Positions 24,301 to 36,699 of a DNA stretch of 64,000 nucleotides are shown piece after piece. The DNA lies in the NCBI GenBank assembly GCA_029204225.1, contig CM055092.1:59954077-60018076 (forward strand), written 5' to 3'. This DNA is from Diphasiastrum complanatum. Its lineage: Eukaryota > Streptophyta > Lycopodiopsida > Lycopodiales > Lycopodiaceae. The position numbers and the translations under genes were made by a program. How positions within the stretch are numbered: position 1 is the stretch's first letter; each line of letters begins with the position of its first letter. The notes under the pieces are model-generated. The model saw only the letters and a program-made list of their open reading frames with translations, made no database searches and was not told where the DNA came from.

Positions 24301-26742
24301 AGCTAGCCCATATTTCCCTCCGAACGAGAAATTTCCAAGCTACAGATGCGTGTGTCAATGCAGCTATCACCTAACTTGACAATGCCACTGCCGATCATAC
24401 CTGTGAGGGCGTTCCCCCAAAATGCCACTTGATGTTGGTTGGTTTGAATGCCAAAAGTTGAACCTGATCACAAGAATTTTTCACCTGTAACTGGCAAAAC
24501 ATGCCTACCCCTCACCTATGATTGCTTGCCCTCTCAAAATTGTCGCCAATGATGAGTAGTCACGCCGCCAAACTGCACTTCCGTCGTCAAAACTAGCTTT
24601 CTCCACACAATTCCGCTACCATTCGCTCCCATACTGCATTTACCGCTTCTAAACACCCTGTTACCCTGTCAAGAGTAAGTAATAATGATTTCAAAGCAAT
24701 AATGCCTCATTGTACCGCCCTGTAGCAGGTTTCACCAACCAAAAATTGCCCCCAAATTTGGCCCTACGGTACCCAAATGGCGAACGTAGCCCATCACTAG
24801 GTCACCCGCACTCCGCTTGATAGAATGGTGATGAAAACACTCTGAAACACGTTTCTCCTTGCTTTGTGACATTGCTTTGTCCGTTGGCTCTAAGCAGCCA
24901 ATTTCAGGGGTCAATTTGGCCCAAGGATGGCCAAAAAAAGGTGCCCTCTAACCAAAGATAGGCCTCTCCAAAGATTGCCCTTGCAAAATGAACTGTTTCT
25001 TTGTTATGAAGATTTTTAATGAAGAAATCCATTTTCTGGAGTTCGGGTCCCTTCAGCCCATTTTATTTTGAATTTTTTTAATGAAAAGCTTTAAAAAATG
25101 GCTTTCAAATCTTCGTGGGCCCTTCACCTAAAATCCAATGGTCCAACTTGCTCTCTGAGCAAGCTATCACGGCCGTGGATCCTCGATCTTCATAATCGGA
25201 CGGTTCTCCCATCTTCTGCGCGCTGAAGCTTCCTCAAGCAGCCGGTACGCACTCCAACACGCTATGGACCTGGCCTATTTCACCGCGCGTGACCTGTCCG
25301 CCCACGAGCTCCTTCTTTGCCTCTCTCTCTCCAAACTGGCTATGGTAGACCCTCTCCACGGCTGCCTTGCTCCCCACAGATTTGTGTTAAATTTGCTCCA
25401 TGGCTACCAACGGCCATTTACATGATGATTTGAATTGCTAGGGCACTCTCAAACATGCTTTTACAGCTCCATAAATAGTGTCCTATATCAAAAGAACCAA
25501 GCTTTTGCATACTGAAACTCTAGCTTTCATTTTTCAATCATAGCTTCATAGTAAATTGCTCCTTCTGTAGCCCACGACCATCCATGGCCTCTTGGCTGTT
25601 AGGTTGCAATACAAAAACGCCCTACTATAGCCACTAACAGCTCCAAAATATGTCATATACAGAGAGAAATCCAAGGTTTATCTGTAAACCCTAGCTGACC
25701 ATAGTTTTCATGACTAAGAAGAAGGATAATTGCTCTATGATTGCTCCATGGCTGACCCTGCCCTCCTGGCAATTGCTTCATGTTTCCCATACAGTGCTAG
25801 GTAGCAATTTACAATGCTCAAATCCGTTGAGTACGGAGAAAGATCCGTGCCTTTCTATTTCCAAAAAACAGGCCACTTTCTTTCAATTCCCAGAATTGCA
25901 ACTTTCTCCTTCCATTGTAAATGGATGTCAAAATCCTCTCATTATTGAGAAACCACTACCCTACTCCACCTTTCGATCTACTTCCCTCAGTAATTGACGG
26001 ATTACTGAAGAAGTTTTGGCCAATTTTCTATACAAGTCGTTTTGAGCAATTTTCTATGAATTCTCCCCAGAATCCACCTACGACGATCGTTCCGATCTTC
26101 CCCGAAGCTCCGATCGAAGGAACTTTGTTGTCTCCTGCCGTCCGAACTGCTATACCTTGTATGGAGTCCTCTCTCTTGACACGCTTTGAGTGCTATTTCT
26201 TCTGGTGAAAGACGTTATCCCATAGCTCCACTGGATCGTGCATACCTACAACACCTGACGCTCTGATACCAAGTTGAAATTCTGCTAGGATCTAGTGCAG
26301 TATGCAGATCACATCACACAATCACCATAGCCACTCCTCACAAGCTCTCAAAGATGGCACAACAAAAGTTATTAGATTACAAAGAAACACTACACATATA
26401 GAGTATTCACAAACTGCATGAAAAGGCAGGTGTCCTAAAATTGGCCTATCACCTGTCAAACTAAGGTCGGGCCCAATATGGCCAAATTCGACCAACAAAC
26501 TTGGGACATGCCCCCAAGTATAGCAAGTACTGTAAATAACTATGTATAGGCTAATTCTTCCTATGTGTGGCTACCCGGCTAACCCAAGTAGCCGTCTACG
26601 GGTCCAGTGCCCGATCAATATATCCTAACGGGTCACGTCCCGATCACAACCATATACAGTAAACCAAATAAACTGTACACTAATTACATCATCACATTTA
26701 GAGCTTATACTAATGAATCAAATGACAAGCTGATTTCTAACT
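21351..26742 (-). mobile_element. LARD-type LTR retrotransposon, copy R1 (5.4 kb, non-coding interior)
   Basis: Minus orientation. The 5' LTR is 26272-26742. Next to it lies a primer-binding site reading TTGGTATCAGAGCGTCAGG on the minus strand, typical of initiator tRNA-Met priming. The 3' LTR is truncated to 21351-21435. The adjoining minus-strand AAGGGATAGGG is the polypurine tract. The 4.8-kb interior has no gag, protease, integrase or RT that I can read. It is nonetheless conserved over 2.4 kb with copy R2 (52219-55662), which points to a real non-autonomous family, not one dead element. A leader fragment at 25960-26265 matches R3 (31937-32235). Confidence 0.8.
26272..26742 (-). repeat. 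5' LTR of R1, 471 bp
   Basis: This aligns along its length with 52219-52691, with 31467-31936 (reverse orientation) and with most of 55211-55662. Shared landmarks are AGGATCTAGTGCAGTATGC, AAGGTCGGGCCCAATATGG and ACATGCCCCCAAGTATAGC. The terminal TG/CA bases are altered in this copy; R3 retains TG...CA. Confidence 0.85.
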
Positions 26743-27847
26743 GTGTGATTATCCATATTTTTTCCTCGGTAGTTAATTTTAAGCATTTACTAATGTTGTT
26801 ACATCTTAGTAGTACCTTAGCTGAAATAGATTTTCAGGGAACTAAAAATTCTAAGGAGGGAAGAAGAGTGGACATCAGTGATAGCAAGTGTGATTGAGAA
26901 ATGTATTTTGCGATTAGGATTTTGGTTATCCTAGTAAATAATTGTTTAATACTGGATATTAATTTCTTGGATTAAATTCATTTAATTGAATTCGTAACTG
27001 ATCACTTTGTAACCATTGAGTTATCCACAATTTTGGATGTCAATTGTGATGTTAGAAGTGGAATCTGATACGTGGATTACATTGGATCTGTTAATTGACA
27101 TAAGCTTGTCCCTAGATTTGATGCATCAGTAGGGTTTTGAAACTTATTATTAACCAGAAAGGGTCAGAATGTAATAGTGAACCATTTCAATTCTTCTTTT
27201 AGATCATTGGATCAGGTGTGGATTTGTGGTATCAATCAATAGGCATGCCAGTCATCCAAATTAATGGATTCTCCAGTTTTTTGGGAACAAAAGATAATAT
27301 CCTATATGGATTATAGGACAACTAGATGATTAGTGGATCTCTAGAATATCGGATGAGATGGTTAAGAGTTTTCTGGAAGGTTAAGCTAGTGGTATGAGAC
27401 ATCAGTAATTTTGGAAAGAAAATTCTAGGACTATAAAGAGCTGATGATCAATGGTGTATTTGGATACATAGTCGCGATGTGGGAAAAAGAAAACCATTCA
27501 ATCAATTGTGGGGTATTTTGGAAAATTTTGAGGTTCAATCTAGATCCTAAGGTGGTGTCTCACTATTTACAAAATCAGAGGCCCTCAAATCTATTTTCGC
27601 TTTCTTAATTAATCCTTTGCTTCTTAATAATTTCTCGAATATAAAACAACAGACTGGTTTATGTGATTCTTTCCAGCACAAAGTTATTCTTCTGAAAGAC
27701 TGTTATGTCATATAAATTACTACTTGTGTGAATAGACTTGGAATTTAGATAAATTCTAAAGTTAAAGTGTTTCAAATTCTTAAACCTAGACTATCTCTTT
27801 TTGCATAAATGGATTTTGATGGAATGGTAGTTTCTGTCACTCGGGCT
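26743..27847. other. AT-rich sequence, nothing recognised
   Basis: No open frame of note, no repeat to other parts of the window and no transposon ends were detected. It separates R1 from LTR B1. Confidence 0.5.
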
Positions 27848-28324
27848 GAAAATATTTGAAGGGGTAAAGGACCTGGAATAGTTCTAATATGGTAGACCGG
27901 CCCTTCGGTATTCGAGATTGGTGGTCACACCGTGATTTAATTCCATCTCAAGGCCAGTTTGTGACTAATATCCTTGAGAGGACATAGACACTCTAATTGA
28001 GACATATGGAGTATTTCATGTACGTGTGATAGATATAGGCAGGAGGACTACATGAAGAGATGTGATCTAATTATAGTTGACCTACATGGGGGTTCCATGG
28101 TTTCATGCACAAGACTCTACTCTCTATATAATGAGGTAGGGATGCTCCCATCGTCATATTGGGTTTAGGTTACCAGTTTCTCTCTTCTCCTCTTGCTTCA
28201 CGTGGCATGGCTTGGGGGCTAGATCTAGGTTTGATCTAGGATTGGTTGGGCGGTTTGGCTCCATATTCTCTCTTATTGTGTTCTCCTATTCTCATCTTAG
28301 GGGTTATCCTTTAGGGTCATTACA
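27848..28324 (+). repeat. LTR of family B, copy B1 (solo or fragment)
   Basis: This matches in reverse orientation the LTRs of the element at 38395-39866. Landmarks are AGGACCTGGAATAGT, GGTAGACCGGCCCT, GGGCGGTTTGGCTCC and the terminal GGGTCATTACA. No plus-strand primer-binding site follows it. Instead a reversed primer-binding-like word, CTCTAATACCATGTC, starts 5 bases after it at 28329, so another minus-strand element may have begun here. The left boundary is approximate. Confidence 0.7.
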
Positions 28325-28392
28325 GTCTAGCTCTAATACCATGTCAAAAAAGTGAGTTTTGAGGTCCTTGAATATATCTACCATGACCTACA

Positions 28393-28750
28393 TGTTGGGG
28401 AAGTTGTGGATTTCCTTCGATGCGTGCACTATTGGTAACAATAGGTGAACACAATAATGAAATGAAAAATTTAGAGCTAGATGTGCGGTGGTAGTGGAAG
28501 CAAGAGCAGACTATCAAACAAGGCAATTAGAAAGTCAGACAGAGAGCGAAAAGCATTGCAAATACTAACACAACCTGAACGTAGAACTAGATAGCACTTT
28601 ATTTAAATTAGTTGTAGCAAAATACAAGTCAGTGATGTAGGTGAGCACAAGAGAATAGCGGGCAAAGCCGCATGCTCACAAAGCTAAGTACAAATTGTAA
28701 AAGCTATGAGCTTATTACTGACGATCCGCCTGAAGAAGAGAATCAATGCA
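28393..28750 (-). repeat. 3' LTR of the family C element
   Basis: 358 bp, aligning end to end with 29811-30168 with scattered substitutions. Open frames in this LTR (28344-28526) and in the right copy (29738-29944) encode near-identical peptides only because the LTRs are related. Confidence 0.85.
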
Positions 28751-28952
28751 TTACAAAGATCAGAGTCTAGTTGGCTAAGTGCCTCATTGACAGATGTCGG
28801 TTCCTGCATTAAAAGATAGGCAGATTCAGGAGTATGTATCAGCTGATGATCCAATCCTTGGATTTGTTGTTGATGAGTATCAGCAGATTCTTCATCTAAC
28901 TCGTTGTTTGGTAGTTGGTCGATTATCTGCAAGCTTGAGCCAGAAGCTCAAA

Positions 28953-29580
28953 TTATTGTGTCGGAGGTAGGTTTTGAAGGTTCATTAGGAACTTTGTCCT
29001 TGTCTTTGAGGGGTCGACAAACTGATCCTCGATAAAGACTGTATCCCTGTTGAACAAGGTCTGCTGGGTATCGGGGTCATACAACTTGTAGGTGTTGTCA
29101 GATGAAGTATATCCGATAAAGATTGTCTTGAGACCTTGGAAGTCAAATTTCTTCCTTGTCTCTTTTGGGAAGTACGCATAGGTGATGCATCCAAATACTC
29201 GTAGGTTCTTCAATGAAGGCTTTGAGCTTGCCCACACCTCGTGGGGTGTTCTGCTTGAGAGGGCGTAGCTTGGAGGCTATATCTCGCACTTCATATGATG
29301 TGCTCAAGATGTCCCAGACTTTCTTGGATGTCTGAGCTTTGGACACATGGCCGATTTGCATGTCTGAGATGTTGAGGATGATTAGCGCAAATGCTTTTCC
29401 ATCCTTCAGTTTCCAACATGAGATTGTTGCGTCGTCGGCTTCAGGTCTTGCCTATTCATCTGTAACAACGCCATACAATTCCTTAGCCATTAGCATAGTT
29501 CTCATCTTAAATTTCCACAGATGGTAATTGGCTCCATCAAGCTTGTCCATGATAGGGCTGGCTTTCCCTTGGGAATCCAT
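28953..29580 (-). pseudogene. Copia gag start fused to integrase C-terminus
   Basis: From ATG at 29580 the frame reads MDSQGKASPIMDKLDGANYH, the usual start of Copia gag, and continues with one early stop to a gag helical domain (LSTSYEVRDIASKLRPLKQ). It then joins, with a frame change near 29240, to EVWASSKPSLKNLRVFGCI, the C-terminal part of Copia integrase, ending at 28953. The fusion point is an internal deletion. The product would lack protease and catalytic integrase. Confidence 0.75.
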
Positions 29581-29810
29581 GTGGAAGATTAGTCTAGATG
29601 ATAGTAGTAACTATTAGTGAATTAAGTATGAGAATCTAGTCTTATATTACAGAACAAATAGTTATTCTATCGGCTAGTAGGATCAGGTTCTGTGGAAAGC
29701 TTATCAGGCTATAAAAATAACTCTGACATAAAATCGCTTAAGAAATCAGATGAACTCTGATATTAAAGTTCTGAATAATCAGAGAATAGTAACCTACTAC
29801 TCGGATACCA

Positions 29811-30168
29811 TGCTGGGGAAGTTGTGGATTTCCCTTGGTGCATGCACTATTGGTAACAATAGGCGAACACAATAATGAAATGAAAAATTTAGAGCTAGAT
29901 GCATGGTGGTAGCAGAAGCAAGAGCAAATTATCAGACAAGGCAATCAAAAAGTCAAACAGAGAGCAGAAAGCATCGAAAATACTGACACAACCTGAACGC
30001 AGAACTAGACAACACTTTATTCAGATTAGTTGTAGCAAAATACAAGTCAATGATGCAGGTGAGCACAAGACAATAGCGAGTGAAACCGCATGCTCACAAA
30101 GATGACTACAAATTGGAAAAGCTATGAGCTTATTACTAACGATTCGTCTGAAGAAGAGAATCAATGCA
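29811..30168 (-). repeat. 5' LTR of the family C element
   Basis: 358 bp. It is bordered on its left by the minus-strand primer-binding site at 29797-29810 and ends CAATGCA. It pairs with 28393-28750. Confidence 0.85.
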
Positions 30169-30427
30169 TGAAAACATCTACAGTGTCTGTCCCATCGAAT
30201 TTGATAATCCTTGTTCTTGATCATAGATCAATTGCATGCATAATACTTAGTTACATGTGTATATATATAATGATCTATGTGCTATTTACATTTATGCAGA
30301 TGAGTGTACAAGAGAAGGCGATGCGGAGCCGTTGCATCGTCAGGAGGAATATCGTGGCTACTGTCATTGTCAAGTCTGTTGCGCAGTACAAAGGGTGAGC
30401 ATGAGGAGGTCGATAAGTCGGGCTTCT

Positions 30428-30521
30428 CGATATGTCAGCCAGGTTGGATTTACCCAATAGTCGGGTCTTTTCGATATGTCGGCCAATTTCGATAGTTCAT
30501 CCAGCTCCGATATGTCGGCCA
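30428..30521. repeat. Three copies of CGATATGTCRGCCA
   Basis: The 14-base word occurs at 30428, 30472 and 30508, with related TCGGG and TTTCGATAG words between. Spacing is 44 and 36 bases. No protein frame explains it. The surrounding 30169-30640 is otherwise unremarkable. Confidence 0.6.
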
Positions 30522-30639
30522 TCTTCACTTGCTCATCTTTAGTAGTTGAACTGCGCGACAATGCAAGTAAACATGCAGCAATTTTGGAACTCGATTAACA
30601 TGGGATTCAGGAGAGTAGAGGAGATAAATCCAACACTAC

Positions 30640-31430
30640 ATGCATGTGAGGTTGCACATTAGCAAATTACTCTTGATCAACTCGGATTTCCAAGAGCTAT
30701 CAAAAACAATTTGGATCTGGGCAAGAGCTCTTGTACACAAAAGACAATCATCATCCGAAGTCAAGCAAGTTTCATTCATATCCTTGAAAAAACTAAGTAA
30801 AACTCATTATGGAAAATCCAAACAAGCACCTTGCTCTCAAGTAGAGAGAGCAACCCACCAAAGTCTCGGGTAGAGAGAGAATAGACCAAAAGTATGCAAG
30901 TCAAAAACTTGATTGACTCTCAAAATTCTTAAGTACAATGAAACTCCACATCCATATAGTGGTAGCTTGAGCCTACTCAATTAACATGTAGTAACCTCTA
31001 AAAGTAATTGCATCCATCCATGACTTGCACATCATAATTTGATTGGACCTCAAAAGTCAATGTGGGGAGGATTTTGACCTATGGTGCACTACTTGCCAAT
31101 TTGCATCCCTACAATCTAGGACATATTTCCACACCTCATAGGACTCAAGATGGATGTATTTGCCTATCATAAACATTCATTTTGATTTGTACAAGTCATG
31201 AGGGGATTGAGGCCCAACCTCATGATGACACTTGGTATGCTTCTACATGACTAGCTTTTGTCTAGTTTCACATTGTTTTGAAAAACAAGCTATTCTAGAG
31301 CATGAATTGGCTAATGTAGATAGGCCTACTAGTCACACGTGGGAACATTCTCCACACATGTGTGATTTACATATGTACATCAAAATGTAAAAACATCAAG
31401 CTAGATTTTGCATAATTTTCACATGAGGAG
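30640..31430 (+). repeat. Dispersed repeat E, copy 2
   Basis: A diverged partner of 19800-20560, with shared blocks TCGGGTAGAGAGAGAATA near 30866 and ACACGTGGGAACATTCTCC near 31336. It lies directly upstream of the R3 LTR. No coding content was seen. Confidence 0.45.
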
Positions 31431-31466
31431 TTTTAGTGGCCATTTAGATGTTCAATTCGAACAAAG

Positions 31467-32235
31467 TGTTAAAAATTTGTTTGACCTGAGTCATTAGTAT
31501 AGGCTTCAAATGTGATATTGTAATTAGTGTACAATTAATTAGTTTTACTATATTTGGTTGTTATCAGGACGTGACCCTCTATCGTTATATCAGTTGGGCA
31601 CTGATCTCATAGATGACTACTTGGGTTAGCCGCGTAGCCACACATAGGAAATTAGCCTGTAAAGTGGATTTTGGTTTTAGTATGCTATACTCGAGGGCAT
31701 GTCTTAAGTTTGTCAGTTATTTAGGCCCAACGGGGCCTTGTTCTAGTTTGGCAAGTGTTAGGCCAATTTTAGGACACTTGTCCTTTCATGCAGTTTGTGA
31801 GTTTCACTATATGTACAATTTTCTCTTTGTTATACAAAGCTTTTGCTATGCCATATTTGAGAGCTTGTGAGGAGTGTCTATGGTGATTGATTGATGTGAT
31901 TTGCATACTGGACTAGATCCTAACAGGATTTTAACATGGTATCAGAGTGTCAGGGTGATGCAGAAATGCACGATCCGGTGGAGCTATGTGATATCATCTT
32001 TCACGAGGAAAAATAGCACTCAGAGCATCTCAGGAAAGATGACTCCATACGGGGGGATATCGGCAGTCCCGATGGTAGGAGACAACAAAGTTCCTTCGAT
32101 CGGAGCTTTGGGAAAGATCAAAACGATTGGCGTAGGTGAACTCCGAGGAGAATTCATGGAGAAAATGCTCAAAACGGTGTATTCCTTCAGAAAGTGGCCG
32201 TGATAGAAAGTTGGCCAAAACTCTTTGAGTACTCA
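31467..32235 (+). mobile_element. LARD copy R3: complete LTR, primer-binding site and leader only
   Basis: The LTR (31467-31936, 470 bp) begins TGTTAAAAATTTG and ends TTTTAACA, keeping TG...CA. The primer-binding site TGGTATCAGAGTGTC follows at 31937. About 300 bases of leader then match R1 in reverse (26265 down to about 25960), including GCACGATCC-GTGGAGCTATG. Similarity stops near 32235 and no second LTR was found, so this is the 5' end of a broken copy. It is in plus orientation, opposite to R1 and R2. Confidence 0.8.
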
Positions 32236-34008
32236 ATTGGGGAGCAGAGTGTTAAAATTGAAAAACAATCCATATTGATTTCTTGGCTTGCTACAAATGT
32301 TGTACCATGCAAGTATGTAGCTCATTAATGCAAAATGCCAAGTTTGGCCTACATAGAACTCAAGCTGCATGGTTATGTATTATCTAGTTTGATAAATGCA
32401 ACTTGCATATAGTTTGTAGACATAGAATTAGCATGATTATGCTTGTAGAAACTCGTGGCAACTCACATGCATTAATTGTAAGTGATCCATAGTGACATGC
32501 AAGGCATGCACAAAGTTTAATGGACACATGCATGATGATTTGGACATTTCTAGTTAGAACTAGTACACTTGTAAAAAGTTGGTAGAATTTCATGCATGAC
32601 AAGTGACAAATGTCACATAGACTCTAGATGTCATTTTGGAATGGATAGATATGGTTCTACCTCGAGCTACCTCAATCTCCATAAGTAGTGTCTCATTACT
32701 CATAAAAATTTCAGGTAGTGTACAATCGATCTTGTTACCACAAGTTGTAAAGACAATTCAACCAAGTTATTTGTATTGTTTAGAAAATGAGTAAAATCGG
32801 GTCCATTTAGTCTATCAATGGCTAGTTTCCTAACAAAATGGATACATAGAAAACTTGGATTATGTTGTGTCTTATCCATACTGTTCACGTATAGATGTTT
32901 TGTAAGCCATTTTCATTCATTACTAGCATCTTTTATTCTAGACAAAGGGGCATGCTTACCGTGTATCCATTTATGTTTTTTTAGAAATTCAAGCACTTCA
33001 TTCTTACATAACATGCTCATTTATTATATCCCTATCCAAGTGTTCATATATAGGTCGAAGATTCATAAGTTAAAACAAACCATCATGCAATTGGAAGCAA
33101 CCTCATTAATATTAGACTACCTTAACACAATTTGGTACAGGCCTTTATATAATGCTTTGCGTAAATAAGGGTTGTTGACCATAGTACAATTAGTAATAAC
33201 CACATGTCCAAATTTGTCCGATATAAAGCCTTTGAATCGTTTGATAATGGAGCATTCACAAGAAGGTAAGCTATCAATTGTTAAAAAAATAGATCACAAA
33301 GATCTATTTATGCCCTTTGATCTTTGGCTAATATGGATAACACATCTAGCATCATTAACAATGTAGAAATCTTTACATCTACTACACATGTACTAATAGT
33401 ACATGACATTGACCCTAGCATAGGATACCACAAAGTGAAAAAATTTAGTGCTATTGTATGTTGTGAAGATAAATCATTGGTGTTGTTGAAGTAATTTCAT
33501 CCGTGTATTAATTAAATTGAATGTTTGTCACCTAATTGGGAAAGTCGTTGTACTTTAAACTATATGGCTTTTGTGACAACTGTACATAGTGTATACGGTT
33601 AACAAATTAGGATCGTTGACGCAGACGAGGACGTCGCAAATCTCTGTCACTTCGCATAGTGTAAATAACATGGAAACGAACCTCGTTCATTTTAGGCGAC
33701 CTTCGGTAGTTTTCTCTCTCTTCACATTTTTCGGGAAAATGCGAAAAATGGTGAAGGTGTTGAAAAAGTTAAAAAGTTCAACTGTGAACAAGTTGACTTC
33801 TTAAAAAATAATTGAACGGAAGAAGTCGAAGGTGAGTGTCACAATTTCAGAAGGTGTGAAAAATGCGAATTGCAACACTTAGTGTATTTCTGCAGACTTG
33901 TTCTAAATGCGAGTGTTGTGGAAGTCCTGAAGGTGGCCAAGTCTCCAATGACTTCAAGTTATTAAACTTAACATGTGAATTTAAAATTATGATGGGATTG
34001 GTTACCCT
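32236..34008. other. Unrecognised AT-rich sequence
   Basis: An open frame on the plus strand (32818-33168, 116 codons) and its minus-strand counterpart have no recognised domain. Bases 33580-33960 contain repeated GCGAAAAATG-like words but no clear structure. No exon could be supported. Confidence 0.4.
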
Positions 34009-36674
34009 TTACTGGAGATCAGCCGAAAGTCCGTCGAAGTTACGATTCACCAAGGAGGCAACTGTGGGCTTAATTTCCAACAGAAACACAGTAACACACT
34101 TCACTTTATGAAACACAACATCATCCTTCGCTTCATCATAAGTCAAAGGTTTCTTGCTTTGAATGATGCTAGATAAGAGAGCATAATTTTCTTCATACCT
34201 ATCAGGTTGCGTCTTCTCTCTCGTTGATCTCCTTAGCTCTCCCTGGATGGATGATTCAGGAAAGTCATCCATGTCGCAACTCTCCATCAATCTCTCAAAC
34301 CACTTTGAGAGCTTCATATTAGATGATCTACTTCCTAGTGAAAATGTATCCCATGCTACATGATTCTCCTTGTATTTTTTACATGCAACTTCAATCCTCT
34401 TAGCACCAAATGGTTTATCGATACCTCTCCAACCTGTCTCTCGAGGTTGAGTGATAGTATTATGAGGTGCATCCATATGTCCATCATCAGAAATGTCAAC
34501 AAATGGTCCATTATCAAGAGGAACTCTCCTTGTACCATCTTTTCCACTTGATGTGTCCAACTTCTCAGCATCCTCATGCTTGTACATCTTTGATCAATCA
34601 AAGACGTCATAACTTACAAGCATTTTTCTTTCCAAGAGATCATAGCATCTATTTCCCTTTACACGATCATCATATCCTAAGAAGATGCACTTCAATGCTT
34701 TTATATCAAGATTACCTCTCTCTTCCTTAGGAATCTGTACAAAGGCTTTACATCCAAAGATTTGCAAGTGATTCACGTTTGGCTTCTACTTTGTGAACGC
34801 CTCTTCATGTGTTATCTTTGGTACAACAATGGTAGGACTCCTATTCAAGAGATAGGACCGCGGTATTGCATGCTTCTGACCAAAATCCCTTTGGTAGTTT
34901 CATCTCGACAAGCATAGATCCTGCACTCTCCATGATCGTACGATTCTTGTGCTCAACTATACCATTGAGTTTGGGAGTGTGAGCTTGTGTGAACAGTATT
35001 TTGATTCCACGTTGGTCACAAAAGTCTTTTTGTACTCATCTCCACTATCAAATCTTAGGTCCTTGATCTTCCTGCATGTTTGATTTTCGATCATTGTCTC
35101 GAAGCTCTTGAATGTAACAAAGGCATCTAATTTTTTTCTTTAACAAATACATCCATGTTTTACGAGACAAATCATACATAAAAGTGACGAATTAGTGCAC
35201 TCCACCTATGGACATTGTCCTCATAGGTCTACATAGATCCACCCAGGGTGTTATTTGCACTTGCAACAACACCATGTTTGAACTTCTCTCGATGCTTCTT
35301 CCCATACACACATGAATCGTAGATTGTCTTCAAGTGATCTTCCATCATAGGCATTACATTCACCATTTCCAATTTTCTCATCAGACTAAGGCTTCTCAAA
35401 TTCAAATGACTAAGCTTTTTATGCCACTATTCAGGTTACGATGGAATGGACGAGATAAGTCCATGTTGCCCTTAATTGTAGCATTCAACCTTTACAATTT
35501 GGCCTTGGTCTCTCTTATACTGTCCACAATGACCTTGAACTTTTGGTTCATATCCTTCACAAAACAACGATCATGTGTAAACTCTACTTTCAACTTTTTA
35601 TCAACAATGACACCAACGGAAAGTAGATATTTCTTCAAATCTGGCACGCAAAGTACCTCCTTGATCGTTTTGCTTTTATCATCTAGCACCTAAATAGAAA
35701 TTGTGTCCACCTCCTTGATCTGGCAAATTTCACCATTTGCTTGTGAAACTGGTGTTCCATTGTCTAGCTCCTTCAAGGTACTGAACCAGTCTTTGTTGTC
35801 CATCATGTGCCTAGGGGTTCCTGAGTCAATGTACCTTAGCTTGATATTCTTGATTCGATGACAATCTTGATATAAATATGCTAGAGTCTTTGACTTCACG
35901 TTCATCGACAAGATTGCTAGCTTGCTTTGGCTTTCCCTTGTCTGATTCCGCCAAGTATTTCTGGCATTCACTCTTCAAATGGCCCTTTTTGCTGCAATAG
36001 CAGCACTTGCTCTTTTTGTTGCAATAGAAGCACTTGCCTTTTTTTTGGTCTTGCTGGATGACCCCTCTTCCTCCTGGCCCTTGGTAGATTGATGTTTAGA
36101 TTTTTTCTTGTCCTTGTCTTTGACTTGCTTTTGGCATACCGCAAGTGCTTGTTGATCATCAACATTTTGACGACGAGCTTTCACCATTTCTTGTCGTTAC
36201 TCCTCCTATATCAAGATCCCTGTGAGCTCGTCAAAGCTGGTAGTTTTTTCTTTGATGCTCTTCTGCTCACAAACATATGATAGGGCCCTCATTGTGTTGA
36301 TTCTGGTCATACAAGTTTGAATGTGTTCTCCTTGTTCTACTATTCAACTTTGAATTTAGAGACATAGTCCTTGACGGATTTGACATCTTAAACTACTCCT
36401 TTAGCGCATCCCATGCCTATCTTGGAGTGACAGTGTCGCTTACGTGGGTAATGATGTGATACTTCATGGATAGATTGATGAAGGTCAACGCTCTTGTCAT
36501 TTTCTTCATCTTCTTGTCGATTTGGAATCTTCGCTCATCACTTTTGACGACATCCCACAATTCCTTCTCTATCAGAATCTTTTTCATTTTTAACTTCCAC
36601 ACTACAAAGTTGGAAATCCCATCCAAATTGTTATTTTCACTCAAAATGGACTCTCCCATGTTTGCCATCTCCAA
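34009..36674 (-). pseudogene. Decayed Copia polyprotein (gag, protease, integrase; RT missing)
   Basis: Read on the minus strand from 36674: gag start with VVWKLKMKKILIEKELWDVV; a Lys-rich gag tail near 36187-35968; a protease block with active-site-like Y-I-D-S-G at about 35840 followed by HMMDNKDWFSTL; the pre-integrase block KTIKEVLCVPDLKKYLLSVG (35689-35492); an integrase core trace reading DLCRPMRTMS near 35230; an integrase C-terminal block LQIFGCKAFVQIPKEERG (34776-34594); and the linker before RT (34587-34009). RT and RNase H are absent, and several stops and frameshifts separate the blocks. LTRs were not identified. Confidence 0.8.
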
Positions 36675-36699
36675 TATGCCTAAAATCCAACCATAGACT

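Larger units (their letters stand above)
28393..30168 (-). mobile_element. Copia deletion derivative (family C) with matched LTRs
   Basis: Two direct LTRs of 358 bp each (28393-28750 and 29811-30168) begin TGTTGGGG/TGCTGGGG and end CAATGCA. The minus-strand primer-binding site beside the right LTR reads TGGTATCCGAGTAG. The 1.06-kb interior encodes the start of a Copia gag fused by deletion to the C-terminal part of integrase. Protease, integrase core, RT and RNase H are gone. Flanking bases (CTACA on the left, TGAAA on the right) do not form a target duplication, so a flank has changed or the copy arose by recombination. Confidence 0.85.

Noticed and set aside
28344-28526. 60-codon frame with a near copy at 29738-29944
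   Set aside because: Both lie in the two LTRs of the family C element; the similarity is LTR similarity.
32818-33168. 116-codon plus-strand frame and its minus-strand counterpart
   Set aside because: I considered a hAT or other transposase remnant, but no catalytic or dimerisation motif could be found.
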